A stretch of DNA of 64,000 nt from Marinibium conchae (GTDB taxonomy: Bacteria > Pseudomonadota > Gammaproteobacteria > Enterobacterales > Alteromonadaceae): NCBI RefSeq assembly GCF_015595035.1, contig NZ_JADNRN010000003.1, forward strand, positions 620,001-684,000. The letters are read 5' to 3'. Shown piece by piece: positions 27,653-35,742 of this stretch (its first letter is position 1; every line of letters begins with the position of its first letter). The notes under the pieces are model-generated. The model did no database searches, was not told where the DNA came from, and was given only the letters and a program-made list of their open reading frames with translations. Position numbers and translations under genes: made by a program.

Positions 27653-28087
27653 CTAATCCAAGGACGGTGGTGGCGGAATAATCATCTCAGGTTGATCGGC
27701 CAAAAGCATGCCTTTAAGATTCAACTCTATCGCTTTACCGCACAAGACAAATTCCGTTCGATCCTCATTAGACGAATATAATGCGGTCAATTTTATTACA
27801 TCAAGTAACTCAGGGTTTAAGAAAAACGATACAGAGTCAAAGCCACCATATCCAAAAGCTCTAATAACATCTAGCTCTACCAAAAGAGAACTCGGAAGTG
27901 AGAGGTCGAGTGAAGTTAAAAAGTACTCGCTGTGCTTTGAGGGGATGAAAACTTCATAAAACGACTGACCGTTCTGCTCAACAGTGTGATCAACCTTTGC
28001 GAAAGGGGTTAATTCGGATGTTTTACCATCTCCACAGGCATAAGCTAAAAATGGTAAAAGCAACAGTAAGCTCAAAATTATCTTCAT
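27653..28087 (-). CDS. exported cassette protein, hypothetical
   Basis: 144 residues from ATG 28087, with signal peptide ILSLLLLLPFLAYA followed by a cysteine. C-terminal proline run (IIPPPPSLD). Not recognised. Confidence 0.6.
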   Translation of the reverse strand: MKIILSLLLLLPFLAYACGDGKTSELTPFAKVDHTVEQNGQSFYEVFIPSKHSEYFLTSLDLSLPSSLLVELDVIRAFGYGGFDSVSFFLNPELLDVIKLTALYSSNEDRTEFVLCGKAIELNLKGMLLADQPEMIIPPPPSLD

Positions 28088-28099
28088 AGCTTGCCTTGT

Positions 28100-28235
28100 G
28101 TATAACACCCTACATAACGGGCAGGTTTATTTACAGCCGCTTTGAGCGTAGCGAACGCCGTAAGTAAATTTGTCACAGCTACCGATGGGAGTGACTATTG
28201 AAAGAAGGAGCTTATGCAATAGTCGCTTGTTAGCG
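28100..28235 (-). repeat. hybrid attC (136 bp) with internal deletion
   Basis: Left part matches the 114-bp class. Then GGGAGTGAC joins directly to TTGAAAGAAGGAGC, the end of module A, and a second R'' GTTAGCG. Most of module A and the usual R'' were deleted between the similar GGGAGTG and GAGAGTG segments. Confidence 0.75.
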
Positions 28236-28547
28236 AGCTAGGCTGGCAAACCAATGCATACCTGGGATACCCAATATTATTGGGCCTTTAAGGATATCAT
28301 TTCTTCTTACTTCTGAAGGTGATTGTCGTAACTTTTTTTTCAATAAGCTAGTGTACCGTAGCCCTCTAATCGACTGAATCCATACGGCTAAATAAAACAG
28401 GGTAGTTATCAATCCAAAAGTGCTCGCCTGTGAAACACCTAAAGCGAATAATGCCAAAACCGGAGAAACACTTACGGCAATCCAATAACGTGCATTTAGC
28501 TCCCTAAGCGTTCTAAAGGCTTCAATTGAATCTCTGCTTATTAACAC
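28230..28547 (-). CDS. two-helix membrane cassette protein
   Basis: 105 residues from GTG 28547. Two membrane segments (WIAVSVSPVLALFALGV, GLITTLFYLAVWIQ) then a basic tail. Its stop TAA is inside the R'' box of the attC. Not recognised. Confidence 0.6.
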   Translation of the reverse strand: MLISRDSIEAFRTLRELNARYWIAVSVSPVLALFALGVSQASTFGLITTLFYLAVWIQSIRGLRYTSLLKKKLRQSPSEVRRNDILKGPIILGIPGMHWFASLAR

Positions 28548-28613
28548 CTATAAGACCTCAATAAGTGGCGATCGCGGTCTTTGGAAACGTGCGTCTTGAT
28601 TGATTTGTTATAT
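28548..28613 (-). repeat. attC site, short class (66 bp), R' mutated
   Basis: R'' GTTATAT is intact. R' reads CTATAAG, so the conserved AAC has become AAG. CAATAAG pairs with CTTGATTG leaving one extrahelical base. Confidence 0.65.
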
Positions 28614-28648
28614 TTAAAACAACCTTTGTCTCTGAGCACAAAATTTCC

Positions 28649-28807
28649 TTATTCATTTTTTGTCTTTTCCTCACGAGCTTCTTTATCAGCTAGCCGTCGC
28701 TGAATTAGCTCTAACTTGCGTGTCCTTTCCTTTTTCGTATTTCTGATTTGAGACAACACTAAAAATAGCGGAATGAAAACGAAACCAATAATTGCCCAGA
28801 ACAACAT
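28649..28807 (-). CDS. 52-residue PspB-like membrane protein
   Basis: Begins MLFWAIIGFVFIPLFLVL (one membrane helix), followed by a highly charged helix rich in K, R and E. The layout resembles PspB, though I see no sequence match. Its cassette has no other gene, which supports it. Confidence 0.55.
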   Translation of the reverse strand: MLFWAIIGFVFIPLFLVLSQIRNTKKERTRKLELIQRRLADKEAREEKTKNE

Positions 28808-28902
28808 TCGTGATCCCTCACTTAAAAAATTTTTCTAATACATTAGTTTTATACTAACGCAACAAAACTCTGAATACAGAAAAAACCTACTTAGATTTAG
28901 AA

Positions 28903-28968
28903 ACGTTACATCAGATTAAGCGGTAAAAACCGTTCTTGTTTTCACTCGTCTTCAATCGTTTGTTATGT
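28903..28968 (-). repeat. attC site, short class, R' decayed
   Basis: AGATTAAGCGGTAAAAACC pairs with the CGTCTTCAATCG arm; R'' GTTATGT intact, R' CGTTACATC decayed. Confidence 0.65.
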
Positions 28969-29377
28969 GTGGTTTTAAACATCTGAGCCACCCCAATGTT
29001 GACAAGCCAAAAGCTATGATTAGCAAAAAACATATGAGCAAGCTCGCCATTAACATATTAAACCAATATTCGACTTCATATATGCTATAAAAAACTAACA
29101 CCGAAATAAATGCCGATATAACTGAACCTGTGGTTAATCCATGCTTTAACTTATAAGCTTTGCAAAGAGTTAGTACAGTAAAATAAATCAACATAACAAA
29201 CCATAAAATAGGACTCATCATTACTATTGCAATGAACCCGCGTAAAGCACCATCGTCTCCGTGCTCAAAAGTAAAAAGAGTGCTAAAAAAAGCACTTCCT
29301 AAAACTAATACAAATATCGTTGCTCCAATAAATACGGCAACGGCAGACCTACCTGAAATCTGAGGCTCAACACTCAT
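28952..29377 (-). CDS. multi-helix membrane cassette protein
   Basis: About 141 residues from ATG 29377 (MSVEPQ); the frame also opens at 29392 inside attC. Four membrane segments (VAVFIGATIFVLVLGSAFF, FIAIVMMSPILWFVMLIYF, VISAFISVLVFYSIY, MASLLICFLLIIAFGL). The stop lies within the attC arm. Not recognised. Confidence 0.6.
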   Translation of the reverse strand: MSVEPQISGRSAVAVFIGATIFVLVLGSAFFSTLFTFEHGDDGALRGFIAIVMMSPILWFVMLIYFTVLTLCKAYKLKHGLTTGSVISAFISVLVFYSIYEVEYWFNMLMASLLICFLLIIAFGLSTLGWLRCLKPHITND

Positions 29378-29383
29378 AAGAAC

Positions 29384-29467
29384 ACATAACACTCCGTATA
29401 ACGGGAATGAAAACCACAGGTTTTTATGTCCTGCGAGAGCGTAACGAGGCTAATGCGATTGTTAGCT
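29384..29467 (-). repeat. attC site, class II (84 bp)
   Basis: R' ACATAAC, R'' GTTAGCT. Centre AATGAAAACCACAGGTTTTT differs from the 114-bp class while the outer arms are shared. Directly abuts the next gene without module A. Confidence 0.8.
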
Positions 29468-29983
29468 GTCATTTTGTTGAAAATACTTTTCAAAGGCTTT
29501 CTCCCCGCGTGTACTTTTAAACAGTGCGTAGTATGTTATCAAGGTCGTCATCGCAAACCCAAAAACTGGAATCCAAATATAAACGCTATCGTTTGGAATA
29601 AAGAAAACCCTTAGTAAAAGAAGTAGTGATATTGTACCCGACGATATTAAAAGAGACTTTGTTAGGAAGCTTTCAGAAAACAAAAATTTGAATAGCTCAG
29701 AGTTAAATTTCATCGAAGCGACAAGTACAAGAATGGCCAATAACAACAACTCTAATCGTCCGTTTACTAAGAATATCAATATAGCTAACGGTAGAAAGAG
29801 TAATGAGGTCAACTTTTTCTCATAGCCTTGCTTAAGTTTGCGTCTTCTGTGACCTTCTGGATCACGGTGCCTATCAATATCATCACTACTCGCAGTAGCA
29901 TGGCAACCACATTGAGCGCAAACATCGACGCCAGCTTCATTTGAAGAAGAACATGCGTTACAAGTCCATTTATATCCGACCAA
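29462..29983 (-). CDS. zinc-ribbon membrane protein
   Basis: 173 residues. N-terminal RanBP2-like zinc ribbon with two CxxC pairs (CNAC, CAQC), a basic linker (RRRKLKQGYEKK), then four membrane segments. The stop is in the R'' box. Zinc ribbon plus membrane helices recurs in other cassettes here (36255, 40383, 47162, 59965). Confidence 0.7.
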   Translation of the reverse strand: MVGYKWTCNACSSSNEAGVDVCAQCGCHATASSDDIDRHRDPEGHRRRKLKQGYEKKLTSLLFLPLAILIFLVNGRLELLLLAILVLVASMKFNSELFKFLFSESFLTKSLLISSGTISLLLLLRVFFIPNDSVYIWIPVFGFAMTTLITYYALFKSTRGEKAFEKYFQQNDS

Positions 29984-30003
29984 AATAATCCCTCCTCATT
30001 TAC

Positions 30004-30070
30004 AGCTTACACCGTATTAAGCGGTAGATGTGTGCTTTTCCCAGATATCCGCCTTCATTTTTTATTATAC
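30004..30070 (-). repeat. attC site, short class (67 bp)
   Basis: R' AGCTTAC and R'' ATTATAC are slightly degenerate; TATTAAGCGGTAG and ATCCGCCTTCA arms pair. Confidence 0.65.
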
Positions 30071-30338
30071 GCTTTCACTTTCAACATCCTCGTCAAACCA
30101 TACATGATCATTGTCCCCACCAAGCTGAAATCGATAACCAAACGGTAAGGCCATATATATTGAGAAATCTGGTCGCAACTCGAATATGTACTTGAAATGA
30201 ACTGTTTTTGAGTGTCTTGATATCACCATTGTAAAGTTCGGTAGTGAGCCACCAACCACTCATATGCTCGGGTGATGGATATCTGACTCCTTCAACAGGA
30301 CCGTTATTTTCATAGATACCATCGGAAATCACTACCAT
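30065..30338 (-). pseudogene. immunity-like protein gene with frameshift
   Basis: The N-terminal part (VISDGIYENNGPVEGVRY, SPEHMSGWWLTTELYNGD) and C-terminal part (TVHFKYIFELRPDFSIYMAL, PFGYRFQLGGDNDHVWFDED) are in different frames. Removing one A from the A5 run near 30205 joins them into a single protein of about 90 residues. The motifs resemble small polymorphic-toxin immunity proteins related to DUF2185. Most likely a recent single-base insertion. Confidence 0.65.
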
Positions 30339-30380
30339 TTGCCGCTCGTGCCAATGTCCGCTTGAATGCTTTTTTATGTA
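30338..30380 (-). repeat. partial attC (R'' half)
   Basis: GCTCGTGCCAATGTCCGCTT plus GAATGCTTTTTTATG is the right half of the short class with a decayed R''; no R' box at the left end. Confidence 0.5.
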
Positions 30381-30613
30381 ACGTTAACCACTGAGCCAAA
30401 ACTCTTCCTTTTCAAAACGACTATTATAAGCCCTACAAGCCCTAAAATACTACCAATTGGAATCATGAATAGGAGCAATATCGAGCTCATTAGTGTGACC
30501 CAGTATAACCAATTCGGCCTGTATCTAAAGGCTGTAATTGCGATCAATAAAAGCAGTAAACCAGGCACACATAAAACTAAACCTTGCACTGTCGTTATCA
30601 ATGCAGAAGACAA
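30374..30613 (-). CDS. small membrane cassette protein
   Basis: 79 residues from TTG 30613 with three hydrophobic segments (VQGLVLCVPGLLLLLIAIT, LYWVTLMSSILLLFMI, GSILGLVGLIIVVL) and a basic C-terminus. Not recognised. Confidence 0.55.
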   Translation of the reverse strand: MSSALITTVQGLVLCVPGLLLLLIAITAFRYRPNWLYWVTLMSSILLLFMIPIGSILGLVGLIIVVLKRKSFGSVVNVT

Positions 30614-30646
30614 GCCATTTATTCAACAACTGATCCTTGCCAAGTT

Positions 30647-30757
30647 ACATAACACCCCGCATAACGGGAAAATTTATAGGCGGACGTTTGAGCGAAGCGA
30701 AGGCCGCACGTAAAGTTGACCCAGCGACCGAGGGATTGCGTTTATGCGATTATTATG
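30647..30757 (-). repeat. attC site, class I variant (111 bp), with module A
   Basis: R' ACATAAC, R'' ATTATGT. A diverged module A follows at 30758-30936 (179 bp). Confidence 0.85.
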
Positions 30758-30972
30758 TTGTTTCGGTTTGATAAAACATTCCATGTTTCCTTGCGTTAAC
30801 AATTTGGCTGAAACAATACTCTTTTGACGTTGATACTGCAATCGGTGGTAGACAGCGGGGAACAAACCTTTTGCGCTCGCGAACCCGAAGATGAATTTCT
30901 GACAGAAAGATGAGGCTGCCTCTTTAAAGAACGAGCAAACACAAAAATACACTAAAGGCTCTCACAAGCTAA

Positions 30973-31236
30973 TCAAAAACACCTTTTAATCATGTATCCA
31001 CAGGCCCAAGCCAAACCAAAAAACACAAAGGAGCTCGCTAGTATACCAAAAAAAGGAGCTACTATTTCTGACGACACTTCTACTTTACTATTGAAAATAG
31101 AATCTAGTGTGGCTAAGACAATAACAACACCGAAAGCTATAAACAGAATAAGACCTAGGAGCATAGTGAAAAATACGATTGGCTTTTCTAGGCGTTTGAA
31201 TTGAATACCTAGCAATATTGCTTCAATTAAACCCAC
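30973..31236 (-). CDS. two-helix membrane cassette protein
   Basis: 87 residues from GTG 31236. Segments VFFTMLLGLILFIAFGVVIV and VAPFFGILASSFVFFGLAW, then a basic end. Not recognised. Confidence 0.55.
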   Translation of the reverse strand: MGLIEAILLGIQFKRLEKPIVFFTMLLGLILFIAFGVVIVLATLDSIFNSKVEVSSEIVAPFFGILASSFVFFGLAWACGYMIKRCF

Positions 31237-31246
31237 TCAGAATACC

Positions 31247-31312
31247 CCATAACACCAAATCAAGTGACGCTGACCGCTCTTGTCAGTGTCCGCTTCAATT
31301 TTTTTATTAGCT
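31247..31312 (-). repeat. attC site, short class (66 bp)
   Basis: R' CCATAAC, R'' ATTAGCT; arms AAATCAAGTGAC and TCCGCTTCAATTT. Confidence 0.75.
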
Positions 31313-31327
31313 CTCCACTCAATCAAT

Positions 31328-31669
31328 CTAAACATCTGGCAATCCTAACTTGCCTTTTAAGCTAACAAATTCATATTTAAAGAAAGGTCCATAAACAAAC
31401 TCATCATGGTCTGCATACTTATGGTCATTTAACTTATCAATATAGTAGTAAGTACACGTTTCTTCTTCGCATGCATAAACGGAAATAAAACTGTCATTCG
31501 AAGCGATACGTTCAGGAAAATCAACTCTGCCAATATAGGCTCCATTGCCTACGCTATAGGCTAGCGAATCATTACCGTCTATCCAGATCACCTCGTAAGG
31601 TTCCTCTTTCCAAGATTTGCTACAACTTAAAATCAGCATTGAAAAAACAATAGCTAAAATGGACCTCAT
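31328..31669 (-). CDS. cassette lipoprotein, hypothetical
   Basis: 113 residues from ATG 31669 (MRSILAIV), lipoprotein signal SMLILSC. Soluble part with Cys-rich VYACEEETCTYYY. Not recognised. Confidence 0.6.
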   Translation of the reverse strand: MRSILAIVFSMLILSCSKSWKEEPYEVIWIDGNDSLAYSVGNGAYIGRVDFPERIASNDSFISVYACEEETCTYYYIDKLNDHKYADHDEFVYGPFFKYEFVSLKGKLGLPDV

Positions 31670-31684
31670 TGAACTACCTCTGAT

Positions 31685-31741
31685 AGCTAACACCAAATTC
31701 AGCGGCGTTGGTCGCTGTCCGCTTGAATTTTTTTGTTATCT
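31685..31741 (-). repeat. attC site, short class (57 bp)
   Basis: R' AGCTAAC, R'' GTTATCT; AAATTCAGCGGCG pairs with TCCGCTTGAATTT. Confidence 0.8.
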
Positions 31742-32125
31742 CTCTTCATTAAAAACAACCTTTTTCCATATAAGACTTTGGCAATCAGTACCATAGTAAG
31801 AAGTAAGGTAGGCGTCAACTGCGAGAGAATTTTGCAATGTAAAATATACTGATGACATGTATTCAAATTCAGTAACGTCTAATTGGGACCCAAATAACAT
31901 TGCGTCGCCATCCATCAGCTGCAATACAACAAATGATAGTTCAGTTGACTCAATCTCTTTGGGAAATTTGACACTAACTTCATAAAAATCGCTAATTTTC
32001 GTGACTGAAACATGAATAATTGAGCCGTATCTATCATTATGTTCATTCGGATTGTTGAAGTCCATTTCACAGGTCGTCGCAAATACGTTTAGGCTCAAAC
32101 ACATTAATAAAAAAACGAGGATCAC
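31736..32125 (-). CDS. exported cassette protein, hypothetical
   Basis: 129 residues from GTG 32125, with signal peptide VFLLMCLSLNVFA. Soluble beta-rich part with two cysteines. Starts 13 bp after the upstream gene's stop with no attC between, so the cassette has two genes. Stop is in the R'' box. Confidence 0.6.
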   Translation of the reverse strand: MILVFLLMCLSLNVFATTCEMDFNNPNEHNDRYGSIIHVSVTKISDFYEVSVKFPKEIESTELSFVVLQLMDGDAMLFGSQLDVTEFEYMSSVYFTLQNSLAVDAYLTSYYGTDCQSLIWKKVVFNEER

Positions 32126-32137
32126 TTTTAGCGTAAC

Positions 32138-32380
32138 TCATTTCTTGTCCCGTCTAGTTTTTAAATACAGAAACGCGAACAGAAGAAGTGATGCCGAACC
32201 GATTACGTAAAGGCCAGCATCAATATAATCGTTGGTTGTTACTTCTTCGGTTACTACTACTTTATAGTAGACCTCGCCTCCTCCGCTCATATCAACAGGA
32301 AGAACATCTCTAATCGGATAATAAAAAGCTTCCAATAAGCAGAGAATTGCAATGATAAGAACTGCTAATTTAAGCTTCAT
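32138..32380 (-). CDS. small membrane cassette protein
   Basis: 80 residues: an N-terminal membrane segment (LAVLIIAILCLLEAFYY), a short outside loop and a second membrane segment (VIGSASLLLFAFLYL) with a KTRRDKK end. First gene of a two-gene cassette. Confidence 0.55.
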   Translation of the reverse strand: MKLKLAVLIIAILCLLEAFYYPIRDVLPVDMSGGGEVYYKVVVTEEVTTNDYIDAGLYVIGSASLLLFAFLYLKTRRDKK

Positions 32381-32399
32381 AATTCAGGTTTTCTCTGGC

Positions 32400-32485
32400 A
32401 GATAACACCTCTATAAGGGCAGCTCCTCGCATGCAAGCAGCTGCCCCAGCGAGCGGAGCGAGTAAGCTTGATCGGTTTGTTATAA
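32400..32485 (-). repeat. attC site (86 bp), distinct type
   Basis: R' AGATAAC, R'' GTTATAA. GGGCAGCTCCTCGCATG and CAAGCAGCTGCCCC form a strong inner stem, followed by GCGAGCGGAGCGAG. Confidence 0.8.
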
Positions 32486-33262
32486 GCCATTTCCTACGTA
32501 CTCTTGGTTAAGTATTGAATCTATATGCGATTTATCTATTTCACTTGCACATCGTTTAATAAGTTTCTTTAAATTTGGTTTTAGATGAACTGAAGCTTGA
32601 CTAATAGGTATATCCTTCAGAGTGCAAAATATGGCAAGTGCATAACAAAACTCTGTTTCTGTTAAATAACCACTTCTGTTGGTTGACCAGCCTTGGGCAT
32701 CAAAATCTGTGAACTGTTGAAAATTGAATGCCGAATTTGCCATGAATATACCAAATCCAAGAAACACAGCGGTTAGGTCAGTAGCAAACTCCCAATTTTT
32801 CCAACCTCCAGGTGGTTCTTCAGTGGATGTTGCCGTTAAATAATGAGCTAGTTCGTGAGCAAAAGTCGCTACCAATTGCGTGGGCTGTTTGAGCAAAGAA
32901 GGGTTGTAAGTTATTTGCACAGTTTCTTCTGTAACAGAGAATGTTCCAAGTGGGGAAGATTCTGTGCGCTGAATAAGCAGCGCAGAACCAACTCTAGGAT
33001 CTGGATCTTCATCTTGCTCAATTAAGACACAATCCCAATTTTCTATTCCAGCATACTTTTTAACTTGAGTGAATGTTTCCATTGCGGCTTCTTTTTCATT
33101 TGAAACTTCTGATGGAAAAAATTCGCTAGTGGGTAAAACCAGTACTGCACCTTTGTTGAAGTCATCTCCCCCAAAGTGCTTCATTAACCACTTATATGTT
33201 TCTATTTGAAACATAATGTCGTCTTGTGAAAGTACGGGCCTTTTCCTAAGAATTCCAAACAC
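32480..33262 (-). CDS. putative zincin metallopeptidase cassette protein
   Basis: 260 residues from GTG 33262. Contains HELAH in VATFAHELAHYL near residue 138, the HExxH zinc motif, and a possible downstream ligand in NWEFATDLTAVF. No signal peptide, so it should be cytoplasmic. It could be a protease or an inactive zincin. The family is not recognised. Confidence 0.65.
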   Translation of the reverse strand: MFGILRKRPVLSQDDIMFQIETYKWLMKHFGGDDFNKGAVLVLPTSEFFPSEVSNEKEAAMETFTQVKKYAGIENWDCVLIEQDEDPDPRVGSALLIQRTESSPLGTFSVTEETVQITYNPSLLKQPTQLVATFAHELAHYLTATSTEEPPGGWKNWEFATDLTAVFLGFGIFMANSAFNFQQFTDFDAQGWSTNRSGYLTETEFCYALAIFCTLKDIPISQASVHLKPNLKKLIKRCASEIDKSHIDSILNQEYVGNGL

Positions 33263-33280
33263 TAATTAGTCTTCCGTGGC

Positions 33281-33349
33281 TTATAACACCAAAATAAGCG
33301 GTAGCTCAGTGCTCTTCTGAGATATCCGACTTCATTTTCTGTGTTATGC
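33281..33349 (-). repeat. attC site, short class (69 bp)
   Basis: R' TTATAAC, R'' GTTATGC; AAATAAGCGGTAG pairs with the TATCCGACTTCATTT arm. Confidence 0.75.
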
Positions 33350-34012
33350 CGCAATTGCTAACACCTCACGCAAACTATCATGTGGATTAGTCTGCAGAAC
33401 AAAATGACTTCCGTCCATCGTTTTAAGGCTAAGATTGGCATAAGCCTTCTTAAAAACTTCTACTGCATTACCCGAAACCAACATATCATGTGTAGCTTGA
33501 AGATATGTTGCTGGAATATCGCTCTTGGACTCAGGTTGGTTTAAGTTACTTATCTGTTTTATTCTGAATTCTAATAAATCTAATGAAACGCCTGACATTG
33601 CCCTTTGAAATAAACCCATTAAATATTGTGAGCTGTATTTACCGAACAAAATATGCTTCACAATAGGTTCTGGGTATAAAGAATAATTTAGCATAGCCTT
33701 GGGAAGTAGATTTCCGAACTTAGCCAAAACAGATGGTTGCTCTAAAAAGCTCGCCGCAAAAACAATATGCTTTATCGAATCTGGGGCTAGTTTACCAATT
33801 TCATGTGCTATTAAGCCCGAATATGATTCTCCGATAAAAATCGTATCTTTCTTTACGTTACCAAGTAATGCACTTGCCTGCTCTTCAAAGCTGACACCCT
33901 TTTCTTAGATAAGTTTAGCTATTTGAACATCTGCTGAATTAGGAAGAGCGTTAACAAAAGGCTCAAACATTATTCCTGTTCCGTCCATGCCTGGCAGCAA
34001 TAAAATCTTCAT
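33344..34012 (-). pseudogene. alpha/beta hydrolase gene with in-frame stop
   Basis: Reads from ATG 34012 (MKILLLPGMDGTG, preceded by AGAGGA) to 33344, 223 codons, with one TAA at codon 36 (33905-33907) between QIAKLI and EKGVSF. The nucleophile elbow is GESYSG and the catalytic histidine is probably in MDGSHFVLQ. Apart from the single stop the gene is intact, so it is either recently inactivated or expressed from a later start such as 33727. Confidence 0.75.
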
Positions 34013-34027
34013 TCAATCCTCTTTGCG

Positions 34028-34092
34028 GCATAACACCTCGTTAAGCAGTAGAAACCGCCCATGTTTTATCCGTCTTCAACGTTTTGTTAGGC
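34028..34092 (-). repeat. attC site, short class (65 bp)
   Basis: R' GCATAAC, R'' GTTAGGC; TCGTTAAGCAGTAG pairs with TCCGTCTTCAACG. Confidence 0.75.
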
Positions 34093-34104
34093 AGGATTTT
34101 CCTC

Positions 34105-34393
34105 TCAACTAGATGGAGTTGCAACCTTTTGCTCATGGTCAGGGCTTTCCAATATAAATCGACTCATATCTCGAGGTCTTTTCGGCAATGCAGGACAGGA
34201 GTGATACCTATTTCCAATATATCTATAACCTAGTTGCCGCAACCCACTCTGTGATTTTATTTGGCGTTGAAAAGTTTCTACCTATAAAAGCCATAGTATG
34301 TTTGCAATTAGGACAATCGTGCATGACTTCTGTTTCGGCTAGATGTTGGTGCAGTTGTTTTGACCGCACACTTGTCTTCCCGCGACCACAAAA
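34105..34393 (-). pseudogene. zinc-finger cassette gene, frameshifted and truncated
   Basis: One frame holds LAETEVMHDCPNCKHTMAFI and a following TEWVAATRL; the next frame holds GYRYIGNRYHSCPALPKRP. The break is near 34230. No start codon is found and the upstream attC has lost its left half, so the 5' end was probably deleted with it. It resembles a zinc-ribbon protein common in cassettes. Confidence 0.5.
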
Positions 34394-34456
34394 TTAAATA
34401 ATTTAAACCTACTTCGGCAGGTTATTACATTCTATAAGCCTCAAAATAATAAATAA

Positions 34457-34479
34457 GACCGTTGATGCGTTTGATATGT
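34457..34479 (-). repeat. attC remnant with module A
   Basis: Only the L''-R'' end survives (GTTGATGCG, then GATATGT for GTTATGT). A full 189-bp module A follows at 34480-34668. Confidence 0.55.
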
Positions 34480-34684
34480 TGTTTCGGTTTGATACTGTTT
34501 TGATAAAACATTGCATGTTTCCTTGCGATAACCATTTAGGTAAAACAATACTCGTTTTACGGTGAGACAACAACTGAAGGTTAGTAGCGTAGACCAAACC
34601 TTATGCGCTCGCGAACCCGAAAATAAGTTTCTGACAGAAAGATGAGAGTGCCTCTTAAAAGGTAGAGCTTAGTTGAGATTAGTG

Positions 34685-35137
34685 TTACTCAGATACAAAA
34701 ACAATAGTAAAAACTTCTGAAGGCATCTGATTTAAACCTATTACAACCGCAGATTTTTGCAATTCAGGTGTTTTACCTAAACCTGAGTAACCAACAACTA
34801 TTTTATCTTCAACTTTAGCTACACCAAACTCCCCAAGGCAGCAAAAAAATAGACCTCTTGCTAAAATGTAATATTCAAAACGTTGCAAATCGCATCTATC
34901 ACCTGCGTACTTTTTTATCTCATGTCTATCAATGCTCAAAAATGTATCTTCCTTCAGAGCACTGACTGCAAGATCAGCTTTAGATGCAATTACCTCACAG
35001 TTTGTGCTTGAGTCTAACCAGCTAAAACTTTCCAGTTGCTCATCCGTTAAATCTGGTGCTCTGTACCAATCATCAGCAGCAACCGATTCGGCACTCAACA
35101 ACATAAACACAAAACAAAAAGTACCTGACAATAACAA
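34685..35137 (-). CDS. exported cassette protein
   Basis: About 150 residues. The frame is open back through the attC, so the start is uncertain; TTG 35137 begins the hydrophobic signal (LLLSGTFCFVFMLLSAESVA). Soluble part with four cysteines (SSTNCEV, DRCDL, FFCCLGE). Not recognised. Confidence 0.5.
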   Translation of the reverse strand: MLLSGTFCFVFMLLSAESVAADDWYRAPDLTDEQLESFSWLDSSTNCEVIASKADLAVSALKEDTFLSIDRHEIKKYAGDRCDLQRFEYYILARGLFFCCLGEFGVAKVEDKIVVGYSGLGKTPELQKSAVVIGLNQMPSEVFTIVFVSE

Positions 35138-35153
35138 ACGACCATAAGACTTT

Positions 35154-35255
35154 ACATAACGGGTAGCTTTAGGTGCGGTTGATTTAAGCGAAGCGATGGC
35201 CGCACGTAAATTTGTCCCAGAGACTGAAGGGAGTGTGTTGATGCGATTGTTATGT
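35154..35255 (-). repeat. attC, class I lacking the outer R' box (102 bp), with module A
   Basis: Begins at the inner ACATAACGGG, missing the usual outer TAACACCCC; R'' GTTATGT intact. Module A at 35256-35444 (189 bp). Confidence 0.75.
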
Positions 35256-35461
35256 TGCCTAATGTTTTTGAGGTTTTGATAAAACATTCCATGTCTCCTT
35301 GCGTTAACCATTTAGGTAAAACAATACGCGTTTGACGCTAATACTGCAATCGGTGGTCGACAGCGGGAATCAAACATTATGCGCTCGCGAACCCGAAGTG
35401 AAGTCTCTGACAGAAAGATGAGGGTGACTTTTGAAAGAAAGAGCTTTAGTAAAACTTGAAA

Positions 35462-35503
35462 TATTGATGCGAGTTGCTACAATTGTAGCAACTCGCATCA
35501 ATA
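35462..35503. promoter_or_regulatory. perfect 42-bp palindrome, probable TA operator
   Basis: Bases 35462-35482 are the exact reverse complement of 35483-35503; the half-site contains TTGATGCGAGTTGCTACAA. It ends 17 bp before the antitoxin ATG. It probably binds the antitoxin or complex to repress the operon. Confidence 0.75.
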
Positions 35504-35520
35504 AAATATAAAAGTCTCAC

Positions 35521-35742
35521 ATGGCAACTTCAAGCATCAGGTTAGATGAAAAGCTCGTTGAAAAAGCTTCGATAATGGGCAAGGCACTCAACCGAACAAC
35601 ACCAAAACAAATCGAGCATTGGGCTAAAATTGGTGAAATAATGGAAGATAATCCTGACTTACCTTATGAGTTTGTGAGACAGGCAATCATCTCACAGGCC
35701 GAAAAAGAGGCTGGAAAACTAGAGTCTTACTCCTTTGGCTAA
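35521..35742 (+). CDS. ParD-like antitoxin
   Basis: 73 residues. Starts SSIRLDEKLVEKASIMGKAL and continues NRTTPKQIEHWAKIGEIM, the ParD-like antitoxin pattern (ribbon-helix-helix N-terminus). It should neutralise the toxin encoded next and bind the palindrome upstream. On the plus strand, opposite to most cassettes. Confidence 0.8.
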   Translation: MATSSIRLDEKLVEKASIMGKALNRTTPKQIEHWAKIGEIMEDNPDLPYEFVRQAIISQAEKEAGKLESYSFG

